From a virus: DNA of 26,952 nt. How positions within the stretch are numbered: position 1 is the first letter of the stretch; each line of letters starts with the position of its first letter. The position numbers were made by a program, and so were the translations under genes. The notes below the pieces were generated by a model, which worked only from the letters and a program-made list of their open reading frames with translations, searched no databases and was not told the DNA's origin. Of the stretch, positions 1 to 8,677 are shown piece after piece. The stretch spans positions 1-26,952 of IMG/VR virus record IMGVR_UViG_3300020159_002173; one strand, written 5' to 3'.

Positions 1-688
1 CGTCAGTTTTCTGTGAAAACCACTGACGTTTTCTACTATTCTCCTCTTCTACAGTACTCGCCTGCGATATGTATTGCTTATAAGCTTTGTAATCATCCAA
101 CTCCTTCTCTGATAGACCGCCACCTGCCGACTCGACAGGCACTTTGTACTTCTCTTTTTCAGAGTTGAAAAAATTCTTAGCCTCTATAAGAATCTTTTTT
201 CTTGCGATTTTTATCTTACCAACATGAGACTCGTCATCAAGGTCTTCATCATAAGAGTAGTCATCCATAAGGATATCTATATCTTCTTTATCAAGCCCTT
301 TTTGAGTCTCAACCAAATACCCTCTAATAAGGGCATCTTCCGGTTCGGATTCAAAATCTCTATTTAACTTAACGAAGTCTTCTATTCCTCGTCCTGTTTC
401 TTTTTTGTACTTCAAAAACGCAGATACGTCTTCGGGTAGCTCCTGAGGCTCAGCCTCGAATTTTATCTCATCAAGCGATGTAATTGGTCTATTACTACGC
501 TTACTTAAATACTTTACAACCTCATCATCATTCAACTCGATTGCCGATTGAACTTCAGATTCTTTCTTTTCAGGCTCAGTAACAACTGTTTCTGTAGTCC
601 CTGATTCAGCAGTCTTGATAAGTTCACTCTCAAGTACAACCGCCCCTTTTGCAGTAGGCGCACCTACTTCTTTTACGCTTAATTCCAT
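1..688 (-). CDS. Acidic scaffold-like head protein, C-terminus outside window
   Basis: An open frame of 229 codons reads leftward from an ATG at 686-688 and runs off the left edge, so the C-terminus is missing. It begins MELSVKEVGAPTAKG and is rich in Glu, Asp and Lys, with predicted helical, coiled-coil-like stretches such as the segment around YKAYKQYISQAS. It follows the portal gene in the same direction. In crAss-like phages the interval between portal and major capsid often holds a charged scaffold-type protein, so a scaffolding or head-assembly role is inferred from position and composition only. I recognise no domain. A TAACTTTG element just upstream could give it its own promoter. Confidence 0.6.
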   Translation of the reverse strand, partial: MELSVKEVGAPTAKGAVVLESELIKTAESGTTETVVTEPEKKESEVQSAIELNDDEVVKYLSKRSNRPITSLDEIKFEAEPQELPEDVSAFLKYKKETGRGIEDFVKLNRDFESEPEDALIRGYLVETQKGLDKEDIDILMDDYSYDEDLDDESHVGKIKIARKKILIEAKNFFNSEKEKYKVPVESAGGGLSEKELDDYKAYKQYISQASTVEEENSRKRQWFSQKTD

Positions 689-708
689 ATTTTTAAATTT
701 AATTTCAG

Positions 709-716
709 CAAAGTTA
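709..716 (-). promoter_or_regulatory. Candidate Bacteroidota -7 box upstream of scaffold-like gene
   Basis: On the minus strand this reads TAACTTTG, matching the Bacteroidota -7 consensus TAnnTTTG, about 20 bases before the ATG at 688. No good -33 TTTG lies at the expected distance. It sits in the only gap of more than 40 bases in the left part of the arm, so a secondary promoter for head genes is plausible but unproven. Confidence 0.3.
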
Positions 717-734
717 TAACATTTTTTTTAATAT

Positions 735-3173
735 TTATCTCGGTTCAAATTCTTCTAATCCAAAGCCATCAAAACTGTCCTCATTAGATTCGAAACTCAT
801 AGGGGGTAAGTTGTTCTTTCTTTGGTTAATAAGTGCCGATTGCTGCGTACTCTGCAGTCTCAAACGATTCTCCTTTTCTGTTTCCTTTTTTGTCTCTATA
901 GAATTAGTAACCTCCATCTGCATCTTATGAAGCATCATATTATAGTTGAATTCCTCCTTCATAAGTGTACGCTTAAGATTAGCCTCTACGGTCATTTTCG
1001 CAGTATCAACCTCAAGTTCCTTATCCTTAATAGCTATCTTCACCTCTCCCTCCTTTTCCAACTTCATCATAGCTATTTGAGCTGCTGCTTGTTGAGACTG
1101 CAGATTTTGCTGAGCCACCATAGCATCTCGCTGCATAGCCACTTTAGTCTCTCTATCCTGCTTTCTTAATCTCTTTAGTTTTAATAGCTGATTAGCTAAC
1201 TTTAGATTTCTTAACTCACGGATATCAATAGCATCCTCAAGATTTATATCCCCTTTAGAAATGGCCATTTGTATATTACCCTCAAGCTGAGCCCTTTGCT
1301 CCTCGTCAGGGGCTACCTCAATAAACATACCAAAGTCATATAAATATAGCTCACTTATTTCTTCCAATAAGCTCACATTGTACTTCCCTATTTGGTTAAT
1401 AAACTCCTCCCTTGCATCAGAGTATTGAAGTATATCACTTATTCTGTACGTTATAGCCTCTGCAAGAGCCTTATATATATAAATTCCTGAATCCAATATA
1501 TGCCTTGTGGCAGTATTTGAATTCATAGCGGCAAGCTTTTGTAACCCAACAAGAGACCTCGCATCAGGCATAGACCCGTCACGGGCCTCATTCAATCCTG
1601 TTACCGCCCTAATCATATTCAGGTAATGTTCATAGTTAGCAATCAACATTTGCATCTTAGACCCGCCCGAACGAGACTCAAGCTGCTGTATAGGTATTCT
1701 TGCATTATTAAACTCTCCATCTTGGGTATAACTACGCCCAATAACACTACCCGTTTGAAAATATAATCTTAATGCGTCCTTAGGACTATATGTAGCTCCC
1801 TCCCCAAGGTCAACTTCATTTATACCGTCAGCATCAATAAATACGCCATCAGGTACTATTCTATTTATAACCTGTTGCACCTTTAAATGGGTAATCTGCG
1901 CTAAGTCTATAAGTGGCACCATTCGTCTCCCTAAAGATTCTATTCTACCCTTATACATCCTTGGCGCACAAGCTACATAGTTTGGTATTGCGAATTGCGA
2001 AGCGGATTTAGGACGAACCATATTTTTAGACATCTCCCACTTAAGGATTATGTTAGCTCCTAAAACCATGACCCCTTCATACCATACATCAATCTCTTTT
2101 GATACTTTTTCAAACTTACCCTCCTCCATCATCTCTGCAGGTGGGTTAAACGACTCGCCCTTCTTTATCATACGGACTCCGCCATTATCTAACTTCTTTT
2201 TCTTATATACAATCTTCTTAGTTGTCTTGTAATTAAAGTACAATAAAGTGGTTGTATTCTTAGAATATAAATCATCGAATCCTAAATTGGCCACGCCAAA
2301 GTAATCGTTCCAAGCACCTGAGCCCTTTTTAATCTCATCAATCTGAGTATCCGTCAAATTTGGGTTTATCTTTCTCAACTCCGATATTGGAGTCACTGAC
2401 ACTTCTCCCCAATAGAAGCAATCCTTAAAATTAGGGTCTTCCGTATAGCTATATATAATATTAGCAGGGTCTACATATGATATGCGGATACCCTCATTGT
2501 GTTTATACTCATGCTTAGCTACGGCGATACCTATAACAGTAGAGTCGTAATCAAGCCGCTTTCTAATATCGTCATATTTATTCTCGTCAAAAATAGTATT
2601 GACAGCCTGTTCTTCAGCAATCTCAATAGCAGGCTTGTACTTCAGTTGCATATGCAATTGAGTCTCCTCGTCATTAGTAGGCAACTCATCAGGCTCCATT
2701 ATAAACGGGTCTGCACCTGTAGACTCCTTCACTACAGATAATACATCTTTAGCTGCAGCTTGGCCTTCTACCTGTAGTTGATACTTGCTCCTATTACTTT
2801 GAGACATAGCGTCCTGCGCATAAACCTTCACTTTGAATAACCTCTCCGACATCCCATTTACCACTATGTCTATAAACTTAGGCATAATCGGTATTGGAGT
2901 CCAATCTAAATTAAGGTACGAAAGGTCGCCATCTACAGCCATCTCGTTTTTATATTTAGCAATAGGCTGCTCACCACGAGCATACAAGCGTAATTCGTGG
3001 AAGTCTCTTAATTGGTTGTAATACCTTGAGCCACCACTGTCTCTTCGGAACCATTCGTTCTGTATAGATTGACCAATCTTTAGCCCGTATTCGTGACTTG
3101 ATTTGTCTAAATCTCCTTCACAGTCAGATGGGAATGACACTTGTGGTATTATTTCTATTTTTTTATCATCCAT
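735..3173 (-). CDS. Portal protein, crAss-like
   Basis: This 812-aa protein is the probable dodecameric portal at the capsid vertex, through which DNA is packaged and ejected and to which the terminase docks. The N-terminal block at about residues 61-120 (LRLYARGEQPIAKYK, then DLSYLNLDWTPIPIMPKF and IDIVVNGMSERLFKVK) is the part I recognise from crAss-like portals. Residues of about 660-790 form a long, highly charged coiled coil rich in Lys, Glu, Gln and Met, an extension common in large podovirus-type portals. The start ATG overlaps the TerL stop in ATGGATGA, which implies translational coupling, and the gene order TerL-portal fits. The tail EDSFDGFGLEEFEPR is acidic. Family assignment is from memory of conserved blocks. 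Confidence 0.85.
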   Translation of the reverse strand: MDDKKIEIIPQVSFPSDCEGDLDKSSHEYGLKIGQSIQNEWFRRDSGGSRYYNQLRDFHELRLYARGEQPIAKYKNEMAVDGDLSYLNLDWTPIPIMPKFIDIVVNGMSERLFKVKVYAQDAMSQSNRSKYQLQVEGQAAAKDVLSVVKESTGADPFIMEPDELPTNDEETQLHMQLKYKPAIEIAEEQAVNTIFDENKYDDIRKRLDYDSTVIGIAVAKHEYKHNEGIRISYVDPANIIYSYTEDPNFKDCFYWGEVSVTPISELRKINPNLTDTQIDEIKKGSGAWNDYFGVANLGFDDLYSKNTTTLLYFNYKTTKKIVYKKKKLDNGGVRMIKKGESFNPPAEMMEEGKFEKVSKEIDVWYEGVMVLGANIILKWEMSKNMVRPKSASQFAIPNYVACAPRMYKGRIESLGRRMVPLIDLAQITHLKVQQVINRIVPDGVFIDADGINEVDLGEGATYSPKDALRLYFQTGSVIGRSYTQDGEFNNARIPIQQLESRSGGSKMQMLIANYEHYLNMIRAVTGLNEARDGSMPDARSLVGLQKLAAMNSNTATRHILDSGIYIYKALAEAITYRISDILQYSDAREEFINQIGKYNVSLLEEISELYLYDFGMFIEVAPDEEQRAQLEGNIQMAISKGDINLEDAIDIRELRNLKLANQLLKLKRLRKQDRETKVAMQRDAMVAQQNLQSQQAAAQIAMMKLEKEGEVKIAIKDKELEVDTAKMTVEANLKRTLMKEEFNYNMMLHKMQMEVTNSIETKKETEKENRLRLQSTQQSALINQRKNNLPPMSFESNEDSFDGFGLEEFEPR

Positions 3174-5427
3174 TTTTGATGCTGCTTAAATTGCCTTCGT
3201 TATTATATCTTGCGAAGTTAATCATTATTTTTGATTTCTTCACCACAGGCTTGTACAAATGCCTGCTTATTGCCATAAGAGCAAGCCCTGAACTAATGGA
3301 AGCATCATGCTTCGTCCTATTGCTTATATCGAACTTGGCCCAATCATCGAGTGTCCTCGGAAACACCATCGAACCAATCTCCCCTGCTTCCCTGTATTTT
3401 CCATCATTATCTATCCCTATGTATTTTTCTATGTAAGACCCTATAGCAGCGGCATGAGATTGCATTACATCCTCCGAAGAGTTAGGGATTCCCCCAAGCT
3501 CCCTCTCTGTGGCGGATAACTTGTTTAAAGCCTTATCGGGCCTATTCATAGAAAACCCTCTATATCCTCTATTCTTTAGATGATACAGTAGCCTTGGCTT
3601 ATTATTCTCTGCCAATATTGGCATCCCGTAGAATACTATTGCCATAAGGACATCCTCGTAGAAAATCTCTGCCATAGGAGGTCTAGCTATATACTCAAGG
3701 AAGAACTCATTTATTGGGGCATCTTCCATATGGAACCCTGTCGCTCCATGCAATGCGCCGTTAGACCCTCTACCATCAACTACTGCCGATATATCATAAG
3801 AGTCACAGCCAAACGCCCCCATGTGTTCATTGCCGGGGTATTTTATCCCATTCCTTATGTGCACGTTGTTTTGTAGATGTGGCGGAGGAACCCAACTTAC
3901 CAAAAACCTACCACTTCTGTCAGGGTAAAATATAACCTCTGTATCTTGTATACCGTCCTTCCATCTAAATGAGCCTCTCGTTACATGGTGCTCCTTTATA
4001 GTCGCATCATTATGGTCTATCTGTTGATATATTTTTGTTAAGTTAAATAAAGCCTGTTTGCTTTCATCTCTAAACGCATGAGACTCTGTACGTGGGTATT
4101 GTCTATAAAACTCATTAAGCGCATCTGCATCATTCTTCAATGACTCAACCTCCGCTTCCCAAAAGTCAATAGCTCCATTTGTAATCTTATTCCCGTCTAT
4201 TCCTATTATAGGAGATTCGGGCTTTCTGAATACAGGCATCCCATAACGGTCAATAAAGCCTTCCATATTCCATTCCATTGGAACGAATAATGAATATAGC
4301 CCACTTTTCGTCTGCCCATTCTTGTTTCTCTCAGTTGGCACCGAGTCGAAGTATATATCCTTGAAGTTCTGACCTCCCTTTGGTAGAGCATTCACGGTAG
4401 ACCCCATCATACACTTGCCTATTATCTTACTACCCAACCTCAAGCACGTTTTCGTTACCCGCCAATTCTCCTTAATATTTTGCGGCTTTGTCCACTTCCC
4501 CGACTCGTCATGAGCCAAGAAAATCAACTTCTCACCATCATAAGCATTATCATCCGTATTCCTCCAATCGATAGTCGTATTAAGCCCGTCTAATTCATCA
4601 CTCCCCGTGTCGTACATATTGTTACGAGTAATTTTCGTAGCAGGAATTCTATAAGCAATCTCTGTCTTAGGAGTATCCATCCCATCCATTACGGGCTTAA
4701 AGAAGAACGGCATTTTGCTGTTTATAGGTACAACCTTTCCTGTGAACATTTTCTTGGCATCAGGGCCCGTCTTGGACAATATACCTATTCTCGAATCTCT
4801 TGCAAGAGTCCCTATATTAACGCACTCCGAGGAGGACATGAATGAAAACCCTGAACGGCGTATCTTAAGATAATTCATGCCATAACACCTAATATCAGCC
4901 TTACAAGCCTCCCAATATATGAAAAATATCCTATTAGCCTCCCTGTAATCAGGGTACCCAACGTCTATACTCGCCCATTGTAAATACATCCAATGAGACG
5001 GTGTTACATAGGTAGGAGCCCCATTATTCATGAACCAAAATCCGTTATCCCTATACTCGTACTGCTTTTCGATATAATCAATCCATTTAGCCTTAAATTC
5101 CCTTGGCTTTTCATTCCATTGATGTATGGACTTGATTTTAGCCAACTCAGCAGGCATCGAATGCCTCTCCCAATACTGCCCGGACTTTAGTGTACTTCTT
5201 TTAAATACATTATTTGATTGCAGAGGGAGTGCTATGCAAAGCCCATTTATATTATAGATGTCTCCTATCTGCCCGGTCTTAGATATTACCACCATGTCAA
5301 AACGCTCATTGTACCCATAAACCCAAGACCTGTCCTTATTCTTTTTCTTAAGGACGGCTGAATCTATATAGTCAAAAACTATATGGTATAGATTGTTATT
5401 TTGAAGTATATCGTTCTGCGAATCCAT
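3166..5427 (-). CDS. terL: Terminase large subunit (TerL)
   Basis: This 753-aa packaging motor couples ATP hydrolysis to DNA translocation at the portal and cuts concatemers. A deviant Walker A-like segment IRRSGFSF lies at about 189-196, and Walker B LIFLAHDE with the catalytic D-E pair at about 301-308. The C-terminal RNase H-like nuclease shows candidate metal ligands in GCDSYD (about 541-546), LAENN (about 605-609) and SEDVMQ (about 651-656). Blocks such as LKIRRSGFSF, TGPDAKKMF, IIGKCMMGS and PMEWNMEGFIDRYG are typical of crAss-like TerL proteins. It overlaps the upstream 98-aa gene by 32 bases and the portal by 8. A truncated element resembling the dispersed 18-bp palindrome lies inside at 3350-3367 but lacks one invariant base. 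Confidence 0.92.
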   Translation of the reverse strand: MDSQNDILQNNNLYHIVFDYIDSAVLKKKNKDRSWVYGYNERFDMVVISKTGQIGDIYNINGLCIALPLQSNNVFKRSTLKSGQYWERHSMPAELAKIKSIHQWNEKPREFKAKWIDYIEKQYEYRDNGFWFMNNGAPTYVTPSHWMYLQWASIDVGYPDYREANRIFFIYWEACKADIRCYGMNYLKIRRSGFSFMSSSECVNIGTLARDSRIGILSKTGPDAKKMFTGKVVPINSKMPFFFKPVMDGMDTPKTEIAYRIPATKITRNNMYDTGSDELDGLNTTIDWRNTDDNAYDGEKLIFLAHDESGKWTKPQNIKENWRVTKTCLRLGSKIIGKCMMGSTVNALPKGGQNFKDIYFDSVPTERNKNGQTKSGLYSLFVPMEWNMEGFIDRYGMPVFRKPESPIIGIDGNKITNGAIDFWEAEVESLKNDADALNEFYRQYPRTESHAFRDESKQALFNLTKIYQQIDHNDATIKEHHVTRGSFRWKDGIQDTEVIFYPDRSGRFLVSWVPPPHLQNNVHIRNGIKYPGNEHMGAFGCDSYDISAVVDGRGSNGALHGATGFHMEDAPINEFFLEYIARPPMAEIFYEDVLMAIVFYGMPILAENNKPRLLYHLKNRGYRGFSMNRPDKALNKLSATERELGGIPNSSEDVMQSHAAAIGSYIEKYIGIDNDGKYREAGEIGSMVFPRTLDDWAKFDISNRTKHDASISSGLALMAISRHLYKPVVKKSKIMINFARYNNEGNLSSIKNG

Positions 5428-5692
5428 TTTTAGAGTCTACATTCTTTTTTAAATCCCCATCTATCTCAGGGGCTTCTATATTGTTTTTTTCATCCTCAAT
5501 CCTTTTTAAAATTTCAAAAGCGTCAAATATGGCCAACTTTTTAGTAGCCGCCGCATTCTTTAACTTGTCAGCAGTTAGGTCATTCTCTTTATCCTCGCTA
5601 TTTAATATAGAATCCTCTGCGACCTTAATCAGCTCGTCTACAGCCTTATGACCCGCTGCTATTATTCTTAACCTTATATCTTTGTTACTCAT
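5396..5692 (-). CDS. Small conserved protein before TerL; possible terminase small subunit
   Basis: A 98-aa, mainly helical and charged protein that opens with SNKDIRLRIIAAGHKAVDEL and contains LTADKLKNAAATKKLAIFDAF. It lies directly upstream of TerL and overlaps it by 32 bases, the usual place for a small terminase subunit, which would bind packaging sites as an oligomer. I recall similar small proteins beside TerL in crAss-like phages, but no helix-turn-helix is evident by eye. TerS is therefore a positional inference. Confidence 0.7.
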   Translation of the reverse strand: MSNKDIRLRIIAAGHKAVDELIKVAEDSILNSEDKENDLTADKLKNAAATKKLAIFDAFEILKRIEDEKNNIEAPEIDGDLKKNVDSKNGFAERYTSK

Positions 5693-6263
5693 AAGATTTG
5701 TTATAAAATATTACATATATCATTCTCCCATCCTTCCATCCTAAATTCGGATACTTACTATGAAAGTAGTTAGCAGGGTATGCTACGGCTCTATTTGGCT
5801 TATACCCAACAACAGAACTTAGCTCCCAATTATCTAAATTATTTGACTCCTCTAAAAGCATTCTGTCCGCCTCCTCGTCAGAAGTATCTAATGGCATTTC
5901 ATACCCCATCTTTTTGTGCTTCCAAAAAGCGGTTCCATGCAACCCGTTCATGTGCGAAGGAGATATATAAAGCACTAACGCCATTTGAGGCATAACGTCA
6001 CCAATCTTAGAATCAGCGTGTACCCTCCAATCGGTATCCAACTCATCGGTAGCTACCCTGAAAAACGACAATAAAGACTTCCTCTTTATCCCGTCTATCT
6101 CGCTCAACTTATTTAGAACGTATTCATCAAAAGATTCATTACTTTCTTGAATGTAAAAAACCTTATCCCCTACCTGAACGCCATTAAATGTGTTATTTAG
6201 TAATAACTGATAAACAGTATCGAACACCCTCTGTCCTAAAAAGTTATCTATAATATTTATCAT
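5685..6263 (-). CDS. 2-oxoglutarate/Fe(II) oxygenase-like protein (DUF6445-like)
   Basis: The 192-aa protein has the facial-triad pattern of Fe(II)/2-oxoglutarate dioxygenases: H82-A-D84 in WRVHADSKIG, a distal H168 in NYFHSKYP, and R180 in GRMIYVIFY as the likely 2-oxoglutarate anchor. The order (HxD near the middle, H near the end, R about 12 residues later) and the double-stranded beta-helix-like hydrophobic spacing fit prolyl-hydroxylase-like enzymes such as DUF6445. The substrate is unknown. It sits in the structural module, overlapping its neighbours by 8 and 4 bases, so hydroxylation of a virion protein or a lost-activity structural role are both possible. Confidence 0.7.
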   Translation of the reverse strand: MINIIDNFLGQRVFDTVYQLLLNNTFNGVQVGDKVFYIQESNESFDEYVLNKLSEIDGIKRKSLLSFFRVATDELDTDWRVHADSKIGDVMPQMALVLYISPSHMNGLHGTAFWKHKKMGYEMPLDTSDEEADRMLLEESNNLDNWELSSVVGYKPNRAVAYPANYFHSKYPNLGWKDGRMIYVIFYNKSYE

Positions 6264-6823
6264 AATACCATTGTTATTTGATGGTCAAAAACTCTATATA
6301 ACTTTTTATCGTCTATAGTAAACTCATATTCACTGTCAGGAGTAAACCCAACAGTCATCCCCGGCATAATGCCTTGGGTAATTAATTTCTTATTAGGGTA
6401 AACCATAATCCCACACAAAGGCTCGTTTGTGAATGGCTTTTTTACAAAAGACTCTGAAGCAGGCAATGGTTTTACAAAACAGTACCTACCGTAAGCATAC
6501 CACTTATTAGCCCTTTTATACATGAAAAATTGGTCGTCATCTACAAAAAACAAACCATCCCTTAAAAAACTTCGACCGCTTTTACGGCGGCCCTTCATAT
6601 CATTGTAAAATTTAAACACATTATGGTGCACTACAAGTATATCCCCAACCTGTATAGCTCCTGAATAATTTACCGGCAATTCTAAGACTTTAGCAAAACG
6701 ATTTGAAAATAAATGGTCTTCCTCCGATGTGCTTACAATCAGCTCAATCCCACCTATCGATTTCGTATTGTCATATCTTTTATCGTTTACCGGCTTTACA
6801 ATAAAGTAAAATGGTGATTTCAT
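6260..6823 (-). CDS. Conserved structural-module protein with two GroES-like (cpn10-like) repeats
   Basis: The 187-aa protein looks like two cpn10-type barrels in tandem. The first half has KPVNDKRY, then GGIELIVST resembling a GroES mobile loop (GGIVLTG in E. coli), then QVGDILVVHHN matching the GroES VGDIV block. The second half has CGIMVYPNKKL, MPGMTVGFTPDSEYEF and KLYRVFDHQITMVL, again in cpn10 order. It is in the conserved block next to terminase, overlapping the oxygenase gene by 4 bases, and is separate from the groES beside groEL. A co-chaperonin-like or purely structural role is inferred; fold prediction would decide. Confidence 0.6.
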   Translation of the reverse strand: MKSPFYFIVKPVNDKRYDNTKSIGGIELIVSTSEEDHLFSNRFAKVLELPVNYSGAIQVGDILVVHHNVFKFYNDMKGRRKSGRSFLRDGLFFVDDDQFFMYKRANKWYAYGRYCFVKPLPASESFVKKPFTNEPLCGIMVYPNKKLITQGIMPGMTVGFTPDSEYEFTIDDKKLYRVFDHQITMVL

Positions 6824-7045
6824 TTAAAAATTTATATTACATTCTATTACACAAGGCATCGTTGACGTTACTACTTTCCAAAGTAAAACTTCATTCGCCT
6901 CTGTTTCTATGTAAATCTCAATAGCCCCCGTGTCTAACTTTCGTATAGCGTGAATGCTGTGTGTGCCGTTAAGTACAGCCTGACCAACTACATAATGCAT
7001 AGCCGACTTATAATCAACCCCAACCGAAACTTTTCTTATATCCAT
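6824..7045 (-). CDS. Small conserved protein, function unknown
   Basis: A 73-aa protein starting MDIRKVSVGVDYKSAMHYVV, with a mixed alpha/beta pattern and no recognisable domain. It abuts the double GroES-like gene with no spacer and overlaps the end of the next upstream gene by one base, so it is cotranscribed with the structural genes. Its fixed place between a decoration-like protein and the cpn10-like protein suggests a virion or assembly role, but nothing in the sequence shows one. Confidence 0.7.
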   Translation of the reverse strand: MDIRKVSVGVDYKSAMHYVVGQAVLNGTHSIHAIRKLDTGAIEIYIETEANEVLLWKVVTSTMPCVIECNINF

Positions 7046-7698
7046 TATATTTTAGTTACAGTTACATACAAGCTTGGCTTGCTAGCATAGTTAGACCCTG
7101 CCGCCGCAGCATTTAGACTCATACCTACATTGCTTGTCATCCACATAGGCGATATGTAATCATTTGCCGCCACTTCAATAATATACTCAGCATAAGCCGT
7201 GCCAAAAGGAATTGTGGGGTGAAGCGAAAACCGCTTTGTCGTATTACTGATAAAGTTAGGTTCTCCATTTCTTGATAACCAAATCATAATATCCTGCTTT
7301 GCATTGTCTGCATTTGCTATCTGAGCAGAAATTCCTATCTTGTAAATACCTTCCGTTGGGAAGGTTAATCTGCACGGGATAGAAGAACCATTCAAAGCGA
7401 CAGAAACGCCCGATGTTAAAGCACTGTCAGTAACCCCCATCTCTAATGGGAACGGATTGTTTGGTGCCGAAGCTACATGATTTACTAAGCTGTAGAATAC
7501 CCCTCTTTTTGAAGCAATTGTTGCACTGAATGCTGATATTGCATTGTTCACAAAAGTAGCAACCTGAGCCATTATATAGGCAGATATAGCCCCAATAGAA
7601 AAATTCTTCGTTGCATTACTTCCTGACACATCAGTCCCTATTACCATGTCATCGTCAGAAATGGTCGGTTTTATTGGGTATACTACTATTTTTGACAT
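7045..7698 (-). CDS. Virion decoration or fibre-like protein with C1q/TNF-like C-terminus
   Basis: The 217-aa protein starts with PTISDDDMVIGTDVSGSN and NFSIGAISAYI, an attachment-type N-terminus often seen on phage tail or head fibre proteins. A short helical stretch (AQVATFVNNAISAFSATIAS, about 44-63) precedes a beta-rich C-terminal half with the rhythm of C1q/TNF-type jelly rolls: LTFPTEGIYKIGISAQI, IMIWLSRNG, AEYIIEVAANDYI, PSLYVTVTKI. Such proteins usually trimerise and bind surface ligands or decorate capsids. The domain call is by pattern only. It lies between a coiled-coil protein and small conserved genes in the late operon. Confidence 0.65.
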   Translation of the reverse strand: MSKIVVYPIKPTISDDDMVIGTDVSGSNATKNFSIGAISAYIMAQVATFVNNAISAFSATIASKRGVFYSLVNHVASAPNNPFPLEMGVTDSALTSGVSVALNGSSIPCRLTFPTEGIYKIGISAQIANADNAKQDIMIWLSRNGEPNFISNTTKRFSLHPTIPFGTAYAEYIIEVAANDYISPMWMTSNVGMSLNAAAAGSNYASKPSLYVTVTKI

Positions 7699-7703
7699 TG
7701 ATA

Positions 7704-7982
7704 TTATTTTTTATCCATGCTAACAACATTCCCCATCGACTTTTTATTCATCTCTGAAATCTCGCCTGTAGCCATGTTAATCATGATGTTATCTCCGTAT
7801 TTATTTTTGAGCATTTGCTCGTGAGCTGACAAAGCCTCACGTAGAGATTCTACCCCACGCATCATGCCCTGTTTTTCAATTTCTAAGCTACCAATCGCAC
7901 TTTCGAGCTTTCGGTATTCGCTATTCAAACCTTGTGTGGTTTGTAAATCTTCATTACTTAAGTAATTTTTATTGCTATCCAT
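7704..7982 (-). CDS. Small coiled-coil protein (prefoldin-like)
   Basis: A 92-aa protein made largely of a charged heptad-type helix (LNSEYRKLESAIGSLEIEKQ onward through ALSAHEQMLKNKYG) followed by a short NIMINMATGEIS segment. This layout, a coiled coil and then a KYG...I...TGE motif, recurs in small proteins of Bacteroidota phages, where it is annotated as hypothetical or prefoldin-like. It is preceded by a TACATTTG box, so a transcription unit may start here. Confidence 0.7.
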   Translation of the reverse strand: MDSNKNYLSNEDLQTTQGLNSEYRKLESAIGSLEIEKQGMMRGVESLREALSAHEQMLKNKYGDNIMINMATGEISEMNKKSMGNVVSMDKK

Positions 7983-7986
7983 AGTG

Positions 7987-7994
7987 CAAATGTA
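7987..7994 (-). promoter_or_regulatory. Candidate -7 box upstream of the coiled-coil gene
   Basis: The minus strand reads TACATTTG here, five bases before the ATG at 7982. It matches TAnnTTTG, but at the -33 distance only TTAG (8018-8015) is present, so the element is partial. If used, the transcript would be almost leaderless. Confidence 0.25.
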
Positions 7995-8004
7995 TGTAAT
8001 TAAA

Positions 8005-8676
8005 TTAAATTAACCTAATAAATCCCTTACATTTTGAAATAAGTCTACCTCCCGGCTTTTTGCAGACCTCATGACCTTCTCTTGAGCCATCGTCATTAGA
8101 GTTCCCTTCTGCTGTATTGAATATAAAACCCTTTAATATGTCATCACAAAAACCTGTATGCCCCTTACCTCCGCCAAAATCCATTATAAATATATCCCCC
8201 GGTTGCGGAGAAGCTTTCACTAACCCCTTCCTTTTTGCGTAGTTATAAACTGTCAATACGTGACCCGACTTAAATAGTGGGTTCTTTTTGCCTGTCGTTT
8301 CGCAAGCCCTAATTACACACCAATAAACAAACGCCATACACCATGACGCAGGAATTTTTAAGCCTACCGAATCCAAATACACCTTGACCTCAGGCCCCCA
8401 ATTAGACCCCTTCGGAACCTCTTGGACACCAATCTCAGATTTTGCATAATATAAAGCCACCTCGCCTAATGCCGCATTGTACGGCTTAAGGAACTTAGTG
8501 TTCACCCAACCATATCGTGTATACCCCCAAACGTCACTACCAACACTCTCTGTTTTATGAACGGCAACAATCTCGCCATTAGATAATGGCGGTCTGCTTT
8601 TTACTAACGTATGATTAACCCCCGGGCCTACTCGCAAATTAAGCATCTTAGAATCTACCTTGTATATAACGTCCAT
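8005..8676 (-). CDS. Endolysin: SH3b domain plus CHAP-type amidase/peptidase
   Basis: The 223-aa protein combines an N-terminal bacterial SH3 domain (about 1-66, LNLRVGPGVNHTLVKS through YGWVNTKFLKP), which binds peptidoglycan, and a CHAP/NlpC-P60-like domain (about 75-223). The catalytic Cys is C113 in SWCMAFVYWC, the His is H173 in GKGHTGFCDD, and the polar residues after TAEGNSND complete the site. Cell-wall cleavage at the end of infection is the likely role. There is no signal peptide, so release would depend on the two-TM holin-like protein encoded at 9740-9919. SH3b in front of the catalytic domain is the reverse of many Gram-positive phage lysins. Confidence 0.88.
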   Translation of the reverse strand: MDVIYKVDSKMLNLRVGPGVNHTLVKSRPPLSNGEIVAVHKTESVGSDVWGYTRYGWVNTKFLKPYNAALGEVALYYAKSEIGVQEVPKGSNWGPEVKVYLDSVGLKIPASWCMAFVYWCVIRACETTGKKNPLFKSGHVLTVYNYAKRKGLVKASPQPGDIFIMDFGGGKGHTGFCDDILKGFIFNTAEGNSNDDGSREGHEVCKKPGGRLISKCKGFIRLI

Positions 8677-8677
8677 T

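Noticed and set aside
1-28. Inverted repeat at the left edge (CGTCAG ... CTGACG)
   Set aside because: It lies within an open coding frame and has a bulge; no sign of a genome end or terminator.
3350-3367. Further copy of the dispersed palindrome inside terL (AGTGTCCTCGGAAACACC)
   Set aside because: One invariant base and the final T are changed, and it lies in a conserved coding stretch; counted as a weak candidate only.
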